From positions 62,001 to 126,000 of the forward strand of contig CAZFIV010000009.1 in assembly GCA_964519665.1 (NCBI GenBank): a stretch of 64,000 bases of DNA, read 5' to 3'. Position numbers and translations under genes: made by a program. Below the pieces are notes generated by a model. That model saw nothing but the letters and a program-made list of their open reading frames with translations, had not been told where the DNA came from and ran no database searches. This DNA comes from JANQQN01 sp964519665 (GTDB lineage: Bacteria > Myxococcota > Kuafuiibacteriia > Kuafuiibacteriales > Kuafuiibacteriaceae). Each line of letters opens with the position of its first letter. Positions within the stretch are counted from its first letter, which is position 1. Shown here piece after piece: positions 43,071 through 51,162 of the stretch.

Positions 43071-44288
43071 CTACGGCGAGACCAGCCCCATCAGGTGAGC
43101 CATGTCTTTGAAGAAGATCCGGGCGTGAGCCATCGGACTGGAGCGGACCAGCTCTTTGTTCATGTACGCCTGCCACGTCAGGCGCTGAACGTCGGGGTCC
43201 TTGCACATCGTGACGAACCGCTCCCGCCGGTTGTCAGAGCTATAGAAGAACCACTGCATCCAGCCGAGAATCCAGAACACCCGGCCATGCGCCCGCATAA
43301 ACTCACCGCGGGCTCCGGCCAGGGCACGCGCATCCCCCGACCCTAAGAACACCGAACCCGCCTGCCCAGCGAGCTGCCCACCGATCATCGCGTAGTAGAT
43401 GCCTTCGCCCGAAGACGGAGCCACGACGCCCGCGGCGTCACCGGCGAGTACGACGTCGCGCCCGTTATCCCACTTCTTGAGGGGCTTCATCGGAATGGGC
43501 GCACCCTCTCGCCGAAGCGTCTCGGCACGGTCGAGTCCGGTGGCCCTTCGCAGGTCGGCGACGGACTGGCGGAGGCTGAAGCCCTTGCGGGCGCTTCCGG
43601 TACCTACACTGGCCGTTTGGCCGTGCGGAAAGACCCAGCCATAGAAGTCCGGCGAGATATCGCCCTTGTACACGACATCGCAGCGGTCGCCGTCGTAACT
43701 CGCCGCGTCCGGTCCTTCGGGTACCCGGATAACTTCGTGGTAGGCGAACACGCAGCTCACCTTGTCGCCACCTGGGACTTCCTGTCGGGCCACCGCTGAG
43801 CGAGCCCCGTCGGCGCCGATCACCAGGCGGGTTCGGATCGTCTCTTGAGGCCCCGCCGCCGGCTTTGCGACCCCACCCGGTTCGGCGGCCCCGCGATAGT
43901 GCACGTTGATGACACCTTCGTCGTCGCGAGTGAGATGTTCATACAGTCCGACTTTGCGTTCGGCGCCCTCGGCCGCCGCTCGGACTCGAAGAAACTCATC
44001 GAAGACCTCGCGATTCACCATGCCGACGAAGCCGCCCTCGATGGGCATATCCACTTGTCGATCCGACGGCGAGACGATGCGCGCCGATTTGATCTGGGCG
44101 CAAAGCAGAGAGCGCGGGACGTCAAAGTCGCGCATGAGGCGAGGCGGAATCGCCCCACCGCACGGTTTGATACGACCCGCACGATCGAGAAGGACAACGC
44201 TTCGCCCTTCGCGCGCAAGTTCGGTGGCGGCAGTGGCGCCAGCGGGGCCACCGCCTACGACGACTGCATCGTAGATTTGATTGTTCAT
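43071..44288 (-). CDS. bchP: Geranylgeranyl reductase of bacteriochlorophyll synthesis
   Basis: A 405-aa FAD enzyme that reduces geranylgeranyl-bacteriochlorophyll a to the phytyl form. It opens with the FAD-binding MNNQIYDAVVVGGGPAGATAA, followed by CGGAIPPRLMRDFDVP near residue 45, typical of the ChlP/BchP group, then VIGADGARSAVA and VVLAGDAAGVVAPSSGEGI. The start at 44288 overlaps the orf428 stop by 4 bp (ATGA); the longer frame upstream is a shadow of orf428. The C-terminus carries a WMQWFFYSSDNRRE segment seen in the family. The enzyme works at the inner membrane. Confidence 0.93.
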   Translation of the reverse strand: MNNQIYDAVVVGGGPAGATAATELAREGRSVVLLDRAGRIKPCGGAIPPRLMRDFDVPRSLLCAQIKSARIVSPSDRQVDMPIEGGFVGMVNREVFDEFLRVRAAAEGAERKVGLYEHLTRDDEGVINVHYRGAAEPGGVAKPAAGPQETIRTRLVIGADGARSAVARQEVPGGDKVSCVFAYHEVIRVPEGPDAASYDGDRCDVVYKGDISPDFYGWVFPHGQTASVGTGSARKGFSLRQSVADLRRATGLDRAETLRREGAPIPMKPLKKWDNGRDVVLAGDAAGVVAPSSGEGIYYAMIGGQLAGQAGSVFLGSGDARALAGARGEFMRAHGRVFWILGWMQWFFYSSDNRRERFVTMCKDPDVQRLTWQAYMNKELVRSSPMAHARIFFKDMAHLMGLVSP

Positions 44289-45718
44289 GACGTCAGCTCC
44301 GCGGCATTGAGAACCGGTACAGTTGAAGGTTGAGGAGATTCGGCGGCGACCCGGGACGCGACCGGCGCCGACATGCGAGCCGCCAGGACGGCTGACAAGG
44401 CAAAGACGGCCCCTTCGATGGCGAACACGGCGGCAAACGGGATCGGCGAGGCGCTGGGCCCCTCGGCCATCGCTTGCGCCATCGCCTTCAAGTTCCATGT
44501 CCACTCGGCGGCGCCCAAGCCGAGCATGACGCCGAAGAGCGTCACGCCGACGGTCCCCAAGAAACCGCCGAGAGCCATGCCAATGGCTTGTGCGGCCCCC
44601 CAGAGCCCCATGCGGACGCCTTCCCGCGACGCGTGCCCTTCACCGGCGAGGATCATCATCCAAGCGATAGCGGCCCCTGCATACACGCCATTGGCCAAGC
44701 CGAGCGCCATGACGGTGCTCTTCAGCGGCCAGGTCGTCGTGAACGAAGCCAGCGTCAGCAGGCCGAGGATCGCCGCCGATGCAGCGCAGCCGACGATGGT
44801 CCACAGGCGAACCGACCCCAGGCGCGGGCCATGGCGTCCACCGACGGCCAACGAAACGAGGATCATGCCCAGGAAGACGCCGCTGTTTTGCGTACCTCCG
44901 AGACCCGACGTCTCTCCGACCGACATTCGATAGACGAGGCCCGCGAAAGGCTCGAGGATGAGTTCCTGCGTGCCGTAAGCGATCATCGACAACGAAACGA
45001 AGACCGTGAACGCCCGGGCCCGAGGGTCCGCCCAAACCTGCCGAAAAGCTTCGCCGAAGGGGGTCTTATCTTCACGCGAACCGTCGTCGAAGTCGATGAC
45101 CGAGCGCTCCACGCCCCACGACGCCATAAACGCCACCCCCAACGCGATCAGCACGACGACCACCGTGAAGTTGATCAGCCGCTCCATACTGAACTCGTCG
45201 AGAAACCGTCTCGCGAAGGCCGAGGTCAGAATGAACCCGAAGATCATCATCAAGAACGTCACGATGGCCGCCGGTCCACGGCGTTCTCGCGCTACCTTGG
45301 CGGCCATCAGTCCGAGCAACGAGGTCCCGGCCGCACCGACTCCGATCCCGATCAGCACGTACGCCACCACGGCGAAGGCCATACACTTCCAGAACGCGAA
45401 GACGCCCCAAGCGACCCCGACATCCGAGATCCAGGCGGTCGCGACGGTGGCCAGAATCACACCAGCCCCTAGGACGACCAGGCCGCCGAGGATCCACGGC
45501 GTCCGCCGATTGCCCGAATCGGAGCTGTGTCCCCACTTCGGGCGGGCTGCTTGCACGGCGTGGTGAATGGCGAGCAAAGCGCCGGGCACGATCGCCGCCA
45601 TCTTGAGGTCGACCACCATGACCCGGTTCAGAATGTTGGCCGTGAGCACGAACATCGCACCCAGAGCGGTCTGCATGAGCCCCAAACGAACGATCGAGAC
45701 CCAACTGAGTCCGGCCAT
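44285..45718 (-). CDS. PucC-family MFS protein (Orf428/BCH2 type)
   Basis: A 477-aa protein with about 12 membrane helices starting MAGLSWVSIVRLGLMQTALG, the usual N-terminus of the PucC/Orf428 group; AAGGAG lies 7-8 bp before the ATG. Conserved blocks include ILNRVMVVDLKMAAIVPGAL, RRTPWILGG, and LILEPFAGLVYRMSVGET. In Rhodobacter orf428 lies between bchG and bchP in the same order as here. PucC/LhaA/Orf428 proteins aid assembly of antenna or deliver bacteriochlorophyll. A second family member (lhaA) lies at 58125. It is coupled to bchP by a 4-bp overlap and follows bchG by 14 bp. Confidence 0.92.
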   Translation of the reverse strand: MAGLSWVSIVRLGLMQTALGAMFVLTANILNRVMVVDLKMAAIVPGALLAIHHAVQAARPKWGHSSDSGNRRTPWILGGLVVLGAGVILATVATAWISDVGVAWGVFAFWKCMAFAVVAYVLIGIGVGAAGTSLLGLMAAKVARERRGPAAIVTFLMMIFGFILTSAFARRFLDEFSMERLINFTVVVVLIALGVAFMASWGVERSVIDFDDGSREDKTPFGEAFRQVWADPRARAFTVFVSLSMIAYGTQELILEPFAGLVYRMSVGETSGLGGTQNSGVFLGMILVSLAVGGRHGPRLGSVRLWTIVGCAASAAILGLLTLASFTTTWPLKSTVMALGLANGVYAGAAIAWMMILAGEGHASREGVRMGLWGAAQAIGMALGGFLGTVGVTLFGVMLGLGAAEWTWNLKAMAQAMAEGPSASPIPFAAVFAIEGAVFALSAVLAARMSAPVASRVAAESPQPSTVPVLNAAELTS

Positions 45719-45732
45719 ACACAAACTCCTTA

Positions 45733-46638
45733 CTAGAGGCCGCGCACGGCCAGGGCGCTGGTCAGCATTCCCAAGACATAGAGCGTGGTGCCGGTGGCGT
45801 TGTACCAGGCGGCGCGCCCTTTGGGATCTTGAACCAGTCGCGCCATCAATCCGAATTGCACCAGCAACAGAACAGCAACTACGCTTGCGTAGATGGGGCG
45901 CCCCCAACTGAACAGGAGACCGACCACGATCACCTGTGGAGCCGCCATGACCACGCAGGCCAGCCTTGCGGCATTTGCCACACCCAGCTGCACAGGAATC
46001 GACCGAACGCCCATCTTTACATCACCATCGACAGCCTTAAAGTCGTTGAGCACCATGATGCCATGAGCGCCTAGGCTGTAAAGGACCGCCAGAATCACGA
46101 TCCGCGCGTCGGGAACCGCTATCGTCATCGCCGCGGCGCCCGTGAACCACGGCAGCCCCTCGTAACACGCACCAACGGCCGCGTTGCCCCACCATCCGTT
46201 CTTTTTCAGTCGAAATGGAGGTGCGCTGTACGCCCACGCGAGCGCCAAGCCCAGCATAGCGGCTCCGAAGACCCACGGCCCGAGCATCGCAGCCACGAAG
46301 GTGGCCACCAACGACCAGACAATCGCGATGTAAAGTCCCCATCGCCCCGGGATGCGGCCGGACGGGATCGGGCGCTGCGGCTCGTTGATCGCATCGACGT
46401 GTCGGTCGAACCAGTCGTTGACCGCCTGACTCGTCCCGCACACCAGCGGCCCCGCCAAAAGAATCGCGCCAAGGATTTGAGGCCACTTTTCGCCCATCGA
46501 CTCACCGGAGGAGATGACGCCGCACCCCAGCGCCCACATGGGCGCGAACCACGTGATGGGTTTGAGCAGCTCGAGCACCGCCGATGGTGCGGGCCAACGC
46601 CGAACCACCGGTGATCGTTGTGCGGATACCGAAGTCAC
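45733..46638 (-). CDS. bchG: Bacteriochlorophyll synthase (UbiA family)
   Basis: A 301-aa membrane prenyltransferase joining bacteriochlorophyllide a to geranylgeranyl diphosphate. About eight helices; the first Asp-rich site is NDWFDRHVDAINEPQRPIPS and the second lies in LNDFKAVDGDVKMGVRSIPV. These are the two diphosphate-Mg binding motifs. The N-terminal LKPITWFAPMWALGCGV is typical for BchG/ChlG. The GTG start at 46638 overlaps the ppsR stop by 4 bp (GTGA). It is the third gene of the left arm. Confidence 0.95.
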   Translation of the reverse strand: MTSVSAQRSPVVRRWPAPSAVLELLKPITWFAPMWALGCGVISSGESMGEKWPQILGAILLAGPLVCGTSQAVNDWFDRHVDAINEPQRPIPSGRIPGRWGLYIAIVWSLVATFVAAMLGPWVFGAAMLGLALAWAYSAPPFRLKKNGWWGNAAVGACYEGLPWFTGAAAMTIAVPDARIVILAVLYSLGAHGIMVLNDFKAVDGDVKMGVRSIPVQLGVANAARLACVVMAAPQVIVVGLLFSWGRPIYASVVAVLLLVQFGLMARLVQDPKGRAAWYNATGTTLYVLGMLTSALAVRGL

Positions 46639-48095
46639 TGAGTGCCTCCCCCCGACTCTAAGTCACCGAGGCCGTACCTTCGGAGCTTTGCATACAGACT
46701 TTGTCGACTCAGCCCGAGCATTTGAGCGGCCGACGCGCGATTGTCGCCACTCACGTCGAGCGCAGCCTCGATGCACAAGCGTTCGATGACGTCGGTGGTT
46801 TCGCGAACGATCTCTTTGAGCGGCACCCGACCGACCAACCCCGTCAGCTGTTCGACCGATTGCGGCAGCTCCGGACCGGTCGGGGTCTCTCGCGTCATGC
46901 GCCGCGGGATCGCCCGAATGACAAAACCAAAGCACTGCTGGTCTCCGTGCATCGCCGATACGCCGGAGATCTCTGCTTGCTCTACCGACCCGAACTCACC
47001 GTGCACGACGGTCGCAAAGTTACGAACCGATCCGTGCTCGCGCAGGTTGGCCATCAGGATATTGACATCTACGCCTGGACGTCCGACCCAGCGATCGAGC
47101 GGCTCTCCGAGGACCTGCTGCTCGGCCGCGAGCTGAGTCAGATCCAAAAAAGCGTTGTTCGCCGTCAGCACCCGGCGATCGGCGCCGATCACGACGAAGG
47201 CGTCGGGCAGGGCCTGCACGACGTCCAGCAATCGGGAAGAGGTGCGGCCGGGAGCCGGCTCGATGCCCTCCCGCGCGTCGGCGAGGCGGACCAGGAACAA
47301 CGACGCGTTGTCCTGGCGAAACAATGAAGCCGATATGATGACGTCGCGGCCCGTGGGCAGTCTCGAAGTGACATCCTCGGCCCAACCCGACACCCGCACC
47401 GATCCCAGGAGTGATTGAAGCTCGCTCCAAGAGGCTTCCGCGAAGAAGTTCGACAGCGACTGCCCGATGATCTGCGGGGGGCTCTGTTCGAGAAGCTTGC
47501 CGGCCGCTGGATTGGCCTCGGCGACTTTGTAGGACGTCGTATTGACGATAAGAACCGCCTCGGAGGCGATCTGAAACAACAGCCGGTATCGAGTCTCCGC
47601 GTGCCGCAAGCGAGCGTAGTCCCGTTCCATCGACTGCTGCGCACTCACGAGCTGTTGCTGAAGACTGGCGATCGACCGAAGGTCACGGCCGATCGCGAGT
47701 ATCCGTCCGGAGCCCCCCAGCCGGATCGCCGAGAAGCGAACCGGGATATCGCGATCGTGGCTGACTTGCTGGTTGACTTCTCGCGAGCGCGTCATGGCTC
47801 GCGTATTGGCTTCCGTCAGGAGTTGCTCGACCTTAGCCCGACTGTCGGGCGACACGGTATCCACCCACGGCCGGCCTATGAAATCGCCCGCGGTCGCCGC
47901 AAGCTCACTTTCCCCGAACGCCGAGTCCTGAACAATGCCGTTTTCATCGATGACCAGGGCGATATCCGCCGCGGCCGCGATGAGTCGGGCGACGATCTGG
48001 GGATCGACTTCGCCCAAGGATTTTTCGGGAGAGCGAAAGTGGCCCAAGGTACTCGACACTGCCCGTTCCATCTCTTGCGCTCTCTCGGCATGCAT
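46635..48095 (-). CDS. ppsR: PpsR/CrtJ photosynthesis repressor
   Basis: A 486-aa regulator that, in purple bacteria, represses bch, crt and puc genes under oxygen. Layout: N-terminal PAS (about 35-140), a coiled linker, PAS1 (about 165-275), PAS2 (about 285-400) and a C-terminal Fis-type HTH with GDNRASAAQMLGLSRQSLYA, almost identical to known PpsR. Only two Cys are present: C441 just before the HTH (ERLCIEAAL), which matches the redox Cys of other PpsR proteins, and C388 in PAS2. The ATG at 48095 overlaps the upstream stop as TGATG; a TTG one codon earlier is less likely. It is cotranscribed with the B12-binding gene upstream and bchG downstream. Confidence 0.95.
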   Translation of the reverse strand: MHAERAQEMERAVSSTLGHFRSPEKSLGEVDPQIVARLIAAAADIALVIDENGIVQDSAFGESELAATAGDFIGRPWVDTVSPDSRAKVEQLLTEANTRAMTRSREVNQQVSHDRDIPVRFSAIRLGGSGRILAIGRDLRSIASLQQQLVSAQQSMERDYARLRHAETRYRLLFQIASEAVLIVNTTSYKVAEANPAAGKLLEQSPPQIIGQSLSNFFAEASWSELQSLLGSVRVSGWAEDVTSRLPTGRDVIISASLFRQDNASLFLVRLADAREGIEPAPGRTSSRLLDVVQALPDAFVVIGADRRVLTANNAFLDLTQLAAEQQVLGEPLDRWVGRPGVDVNILMANLREHGSVRNFATVVHGEFGSVEQAEISGVSAMHGDQQCFGFVIRAIPRRMTRETPTGPELPQSVEQLTGLVGRVPLKEIVRETTDVIERLCIEAALDVSGDNRASAAQMLGLSRQSLYAKLRRYGLGDLESGGGTQ

Positions 48096-49030
48096 CAATG
48101 CCGTTCCCGACCCACCTGTTCAAAATGATCGCGGGCGATAGCGATCGCCTCCCTGACGTCGGACGAGCCCGCGTCAGCCCCCACGGCCTCTACGATTCGC
48201 CGATCATCGGCGACACAGGCGCCCCCGACCATGATGAAGATCCCGGGATTCAAGGATGCTGATCGAATCTGTCGAATGATATCGGACACCGCTTCGGTGG
48301 AGTCTCGGCTACTCATCGAGAAACCGACCAGACTGATCCACTCGTCCTGCACCAGGTTGATGAGCTCGCGATGATGATCCGACCGACCTCGCCAGATATC
48401 CCAGCCATCTCTTCGAAAGAACTCTCGAACCAGCTGCAGACCGAAAGTATGTTGCTCACCCGGCGCCTCGACCAAGGCACCTCGCAACGCCGGTGGGCGA
48501 GGCACCGGTCCGTCGGGCACGAATGCTGCGCTCAGCTCGGCGACGAGGTGACTCAGGCGCGATAGGCCGACCGTCACGTCGGCGAACGAGCAATCGTCAC
48601 GGAGCCACATATCCCCGAGCAAGCGAGCGGCGGGGGACAGCAAATCGACGAAGATGCTCTCCGTCGACATCCCTTTCATCCGCATCGCGTCAATGTAATC
48701 CCCGCCCAACTGCGTGTCGTGCGAGATGACCAAACGCGCGAGTTCTTCGATCTCTTCGAAGGCCGGTGGGGTTACCGAATATGCAGGTTCCCCGCTCGGG
48801 GTTGCAGTGCCCCCCCGATGGGCCAGCATGAGTCTGGGGACGATCTCTGCCTGGATCGTTCGAGCGAGACCTGGAGGCATCGCTGGAGGCATCGCAGTCT
48901 CCCGCTGACAACTATCCCCAACATCCCCGACCGGCGTGCCATCGCAGCGCACAGCAACCAAGGGTTCTTCATCAGTTGGCTTGCCCAACTGATAACTGGA
49001 TCTCGCGAATCGTTCTCGGCCGCCAGACAT
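48095..49030 (-). CDS. B12-binding antirepressor-like regulator (AerR/PpaA family)
   Basis: A 311-aa soluble protein with a helical cap (about 70-175) and a C-terminal cobalamin-binding Rossmann domain. The ligand motif is E-Q-H-T-F-G (residues near 205), a variant of D-x-H-x-x-G that keeps the His lower ligand; later LVGFSMSS and MVGGACV match the S-x-L and G-G motifs. AerR/PpaA proteins sit beside ppsR and counteract it, using B12 as a light-sensing cofactor. Here the gene directly precedes ppsR with a 1-3 bp overlap. A strong GGAGGAGGG lies 5 bp before the ATG. Whether it is closer to AerR or PpaA cannot be told by eye. Confidence 0.88.
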   Translation of the reverse strand: MSGGRERFARSSYQLGKPTDEEPLVAVRCDGTPVGDVGDSCQRETAMPPAMPPGLARTIQAEIVPRLMLAHRGGTATPSGEPAYSVTPPAFEEIEELARLVISHDTQLGGDYIDAMRMKGMSTESIFVDLLSPAARLLGDMWLRDDCSFADVTVGLSRLSHLVAELSAAFVPDGPVPRPPALRGALVEAPGEQHTFGLQLVREFFRRDGWDIWRGRSDHHRELINLVQDEWISLVGFSMSSRDSTEAVSDIIRQIRSASLNPGIFIMVGGACVADDRRIVEAVGADAGSSDVREAIAIARDHFEQVGRERH

Positions 49031-49158
49031 CTAACCCTCCTCCGTCGACCAAGCTGCATCCCTCATCCGTGGCGCACGATCGACGCTTCGAGGCACCTGA
49101 ACACGCAATCCTCCGTCCTTCAATGCGATGTCTTTTTCGCCATAGACCACCGACGGCC

Positions 49159-49219
49159 TGTTTGTAAACACAATCTGACGTCGCGCCACCTTGACACTTC
49201 TGAGTGGGAGTTCTACGCT
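49159..49219. promoter_or_regulatory. Divergent control region of the two photosynthesis arms
   Basis: In the 254-bp gap between the regulator gene and bchF (49031-49284), a plus-strand TTGACA (49191-49196), 17-bp spacer and TACGCT (49214-49219) form a plausible sigma-70 promoter for bchF. On the minus strand TTTACA (49163-49168), 18 bp and TATGGC can be read as a promoter for the left arm. TGT-N12-ACG (49163-49180) differs by one base from the PpsR box TGT-N12-ACA, and an inverted repeat TGTTTGTAAACA spans 49159-49170. These assignments are pattern-based only. Confidence 0.4.
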
Positions 49220-49284
49220 CACTTATCGAGGGACTAGCGGGCGACCTGACCGGTCTTCCGGTTCGTATTCCCTAGGGGCGCGCC

Positions 49285-49821
49285 ATGACCAGCATCGAAG
49301 CAGCGGGTAACTCTTTCGGAGGCAAAGCGCGAATCGGCAGCCGACGACGCTCCTCTCAGGCCCTCTATACGCCAGAGCAGCGAAGTCGACGCGATGAGAC
49401 AATCTGGACGCTCGTGCAGGGTATCTTGGCGCCGGTCCAGTTTCTCGTATTCCTGGTGAGCGTCGGGTTCGTGGTTTGGTACTTGGCTACCGGCACGGGC
49501 TTCCTGGCGGCCACCATCTCCATCGTCGTCAAGACCCTGTGTCTTTACACGATCATGGTGACGGGTGCGGTTTGGGAGAAGGTCGTCTTCGGCCGTTATC
49601 TGTTTGCGGAAGCGTTCTTCTGGGAAGACGTGGTCAGCATGCTCGTCCTGGCGCTGCACACCGCCTATCTGGTCGCCCTCTTCACAGGCTGGCTGGATGC
49701 TACACAACAGATGCTGTTGGCGCTCGCCGCTTACATCGTCTACGTCGTCAACGCTGGTCAATTCGTCCTCAAGCTCCGGATGGCCCGGCTCCAGGGTTCG
49801 CCAGCCCTCTCGGAGGCTTAG
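49285..49821 (+). CDS. bchF: 3-vinyl bacteriochlorophyllide hydratase
   Basis: A 178-aa membrane enzyme that hydrates the C3 vinyl group on the way to bacteriochlorophyll a. The family core is clear: LYTPEQRSRRDETIWTLVQG, TLCLYTIMVTGAVWEKVVFG and AFFWEDVVSMLVLALHTAYL, with four hydrophobic segments. The N-terminal ~25 residues are basic and variable. It is the first gene of the right-hand superoperon; its TAG overlaps the GTG of bchN by one base (TAGTG). Confidence 0.95.
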   Translation: MTSIEAAGNSFGGKARIGSRRRSSQALYTPEQRSRRDETIWTLVQGILAPVQFLVFLVSVGFVVWYLATGTGFLAATISIVVKTLCLYTIMVTGAVWEKVVFGRYLFAEAFFWEDVVSMLVLALHTAYLVALFTGWLDATQQMLLALAAYIVYVVNAGQFVLKLRMARLQGSPALSEA

Positions 49822-51158
49822 TGACCGCTCAAGCCACAGATCGTTCCTCCGCCGATCTCCGCCTGCCGGTGCTCCGAGAAAGAGGCCAGCACGAAGTCTT
49901 CTGCGGACTTACGGGGATAGTCTGGCTTCACCGCAAAATTCAAGACGCCTTTTTCCTGATTATCGGCTCGCGCACTTGTGCTCACCTCATGCAGTCGGCG
50001 GCCGGTGTCATGATCTTCGCCGAACCTCGTTTCGCGACTGCAATCATTGAAGAGCGAGATCTGGCTGGATTGGCCGACGCCAACGACGAGCTGGACCGCG
50101 TCGTGACTCGATTGCTGGCCCGGCGGCCGGAGATAAAGCTCCTCTTTTTGGTGGGTTCGTGTCCGTCCGAAGTCATCAAGCTCGACCTCGCTCGAGCCGC
50201 CGAACGTCTGGCGCTGCGCGTCGCGCCGACCCGCGTTTTGAACTACTCGGGCAGCGGGATCGAGACCACCTTTACCCAAGGCGAAGATGCGTGCCTCGCC
50301 GCCATGGTCGCGGCTACCGCGGAATCCTCACTTCAACCCAGCACCCAACTATCGGCGAGATCCGCTCCCGCAGATTCCGCAGGTCCCGCAGGTCTTGGAT
50401 CGGCAGACCAACTCTTGGTGGTCGGCGCTCTTCCGGACATCGTCGAGGATCAATTCGCGCGAATATTCGACGCCCTATCCATCCCTGCTTCCTTCTTCCC
50501 ACCTCGAAGCGTGGATCGATGGCCGTCGATCAGCCCTCGCACCCACTTTCTCTTAGCGCAGCCATTCTTAGGGGAGACCGGAAGAGCCCTCGAAAGCCGC
50601 GGTGCCACTCACATTCCAGCGCCGTTCCCGTTCGGAGTCGAGGGAACGACGGCGTGGTTGACGGCCGCAGCGAGGGCTTTCGGCGTCGATGACGATCGTC
50701 TGCTCGCGATCCTTACGCCCGGCCAAAAACGAGCTCGATCCGCGCTCGCGAGTGCGCGCGAAAAGCTCGAAGGCAAGCGGATCTTCTTCTTCCCCGACTC
50801 CCAGCTCGAAGTACCGCTGGCTCGCTTTCTTCAGCGCGAGTTGGGCGTCATTCCCATCGAGGTCGGAACACCATACTTGCATCAGAGGTACCTCGAACCC
50901 GAGCTCAAGCTGCTTGAAGGCGACGTCCGACTGAGCGAGGGCCAAGACGTAGAGCGGCAGCTCGACCGTTGCCGCTCTAGCCGACCCGACATCGTCGTGT
51001 GCGGCCTCGGGCTCGCCAACCCTCTCGAGGTGGAAGGTTTGACCACCAAATGGTCCATCGAGCTCGTCTTCACCCCGATCCACGGCTTCGAACAGGCCGC
51101 TGACCTCGCCGAACTCTTTCTCCGTCCTCTACGACGGCGATCGGTCCTCCAGGTGTAG
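49821..51158 (+). CDS. bchN: Light-independent protochlorophyllide reductase subunit N
   Basis: A 445-aa subunit of dark-operative protochlorophyllide reductase. The three Cys that bind the NB-cluster are visible: C28 (EVFCGLTG), C53 (SRTCAHLMQ) and C114 (GSCPSEVIKLD). The ending FEQAADLAELFLRPLRRR is typical. The GTG at 49821 has GGAGG 4 bp upstream and overlaps bchF by one base, and gives the usual family length; the frame is open further upstream inside bchF. With bchB and bchL it reduces the C17-C18 bond without light. Confidence 0.96.
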   Translation: MTAQATDRSSADLRLPVLRERGQHEVFCGLTGIVWLHRKIQDAFFLIIGSRTCAHLMQSAAGVMIFAEPRFATAIIEERDLAGLADANDELDRVVTRLLARRPEIKLLFLVGSCPSEVIKLDLARAAERLALRVAPTRVLNYSGSGIETTFTQGEDACLAAMVAATAESSLQPSTQLSARSAPADSAGPAGLGSADQLLVVGALPDIVEDQFARIFDALSIPASFFPPRSVDRWPSISPRTHFLLAQPFLGETGRALESRGATHIPAPFPFGVEGTTAWLTAAARAFGVDDDRLLAILTPGQKRARSALASAREKLEGKRIFFFPDSQLEVPLARFLQRELGVIPIEVGTPYLHQRYLEPELKLLEGDVRLSEGQDVERQLDRCRSSRPDIVVCGLGLANPLEVEGLTTKWSIELVFTPIHGFEQAADLAELFLRPLRRRSVLQV

Positions 51159-51162
51159 CGCC

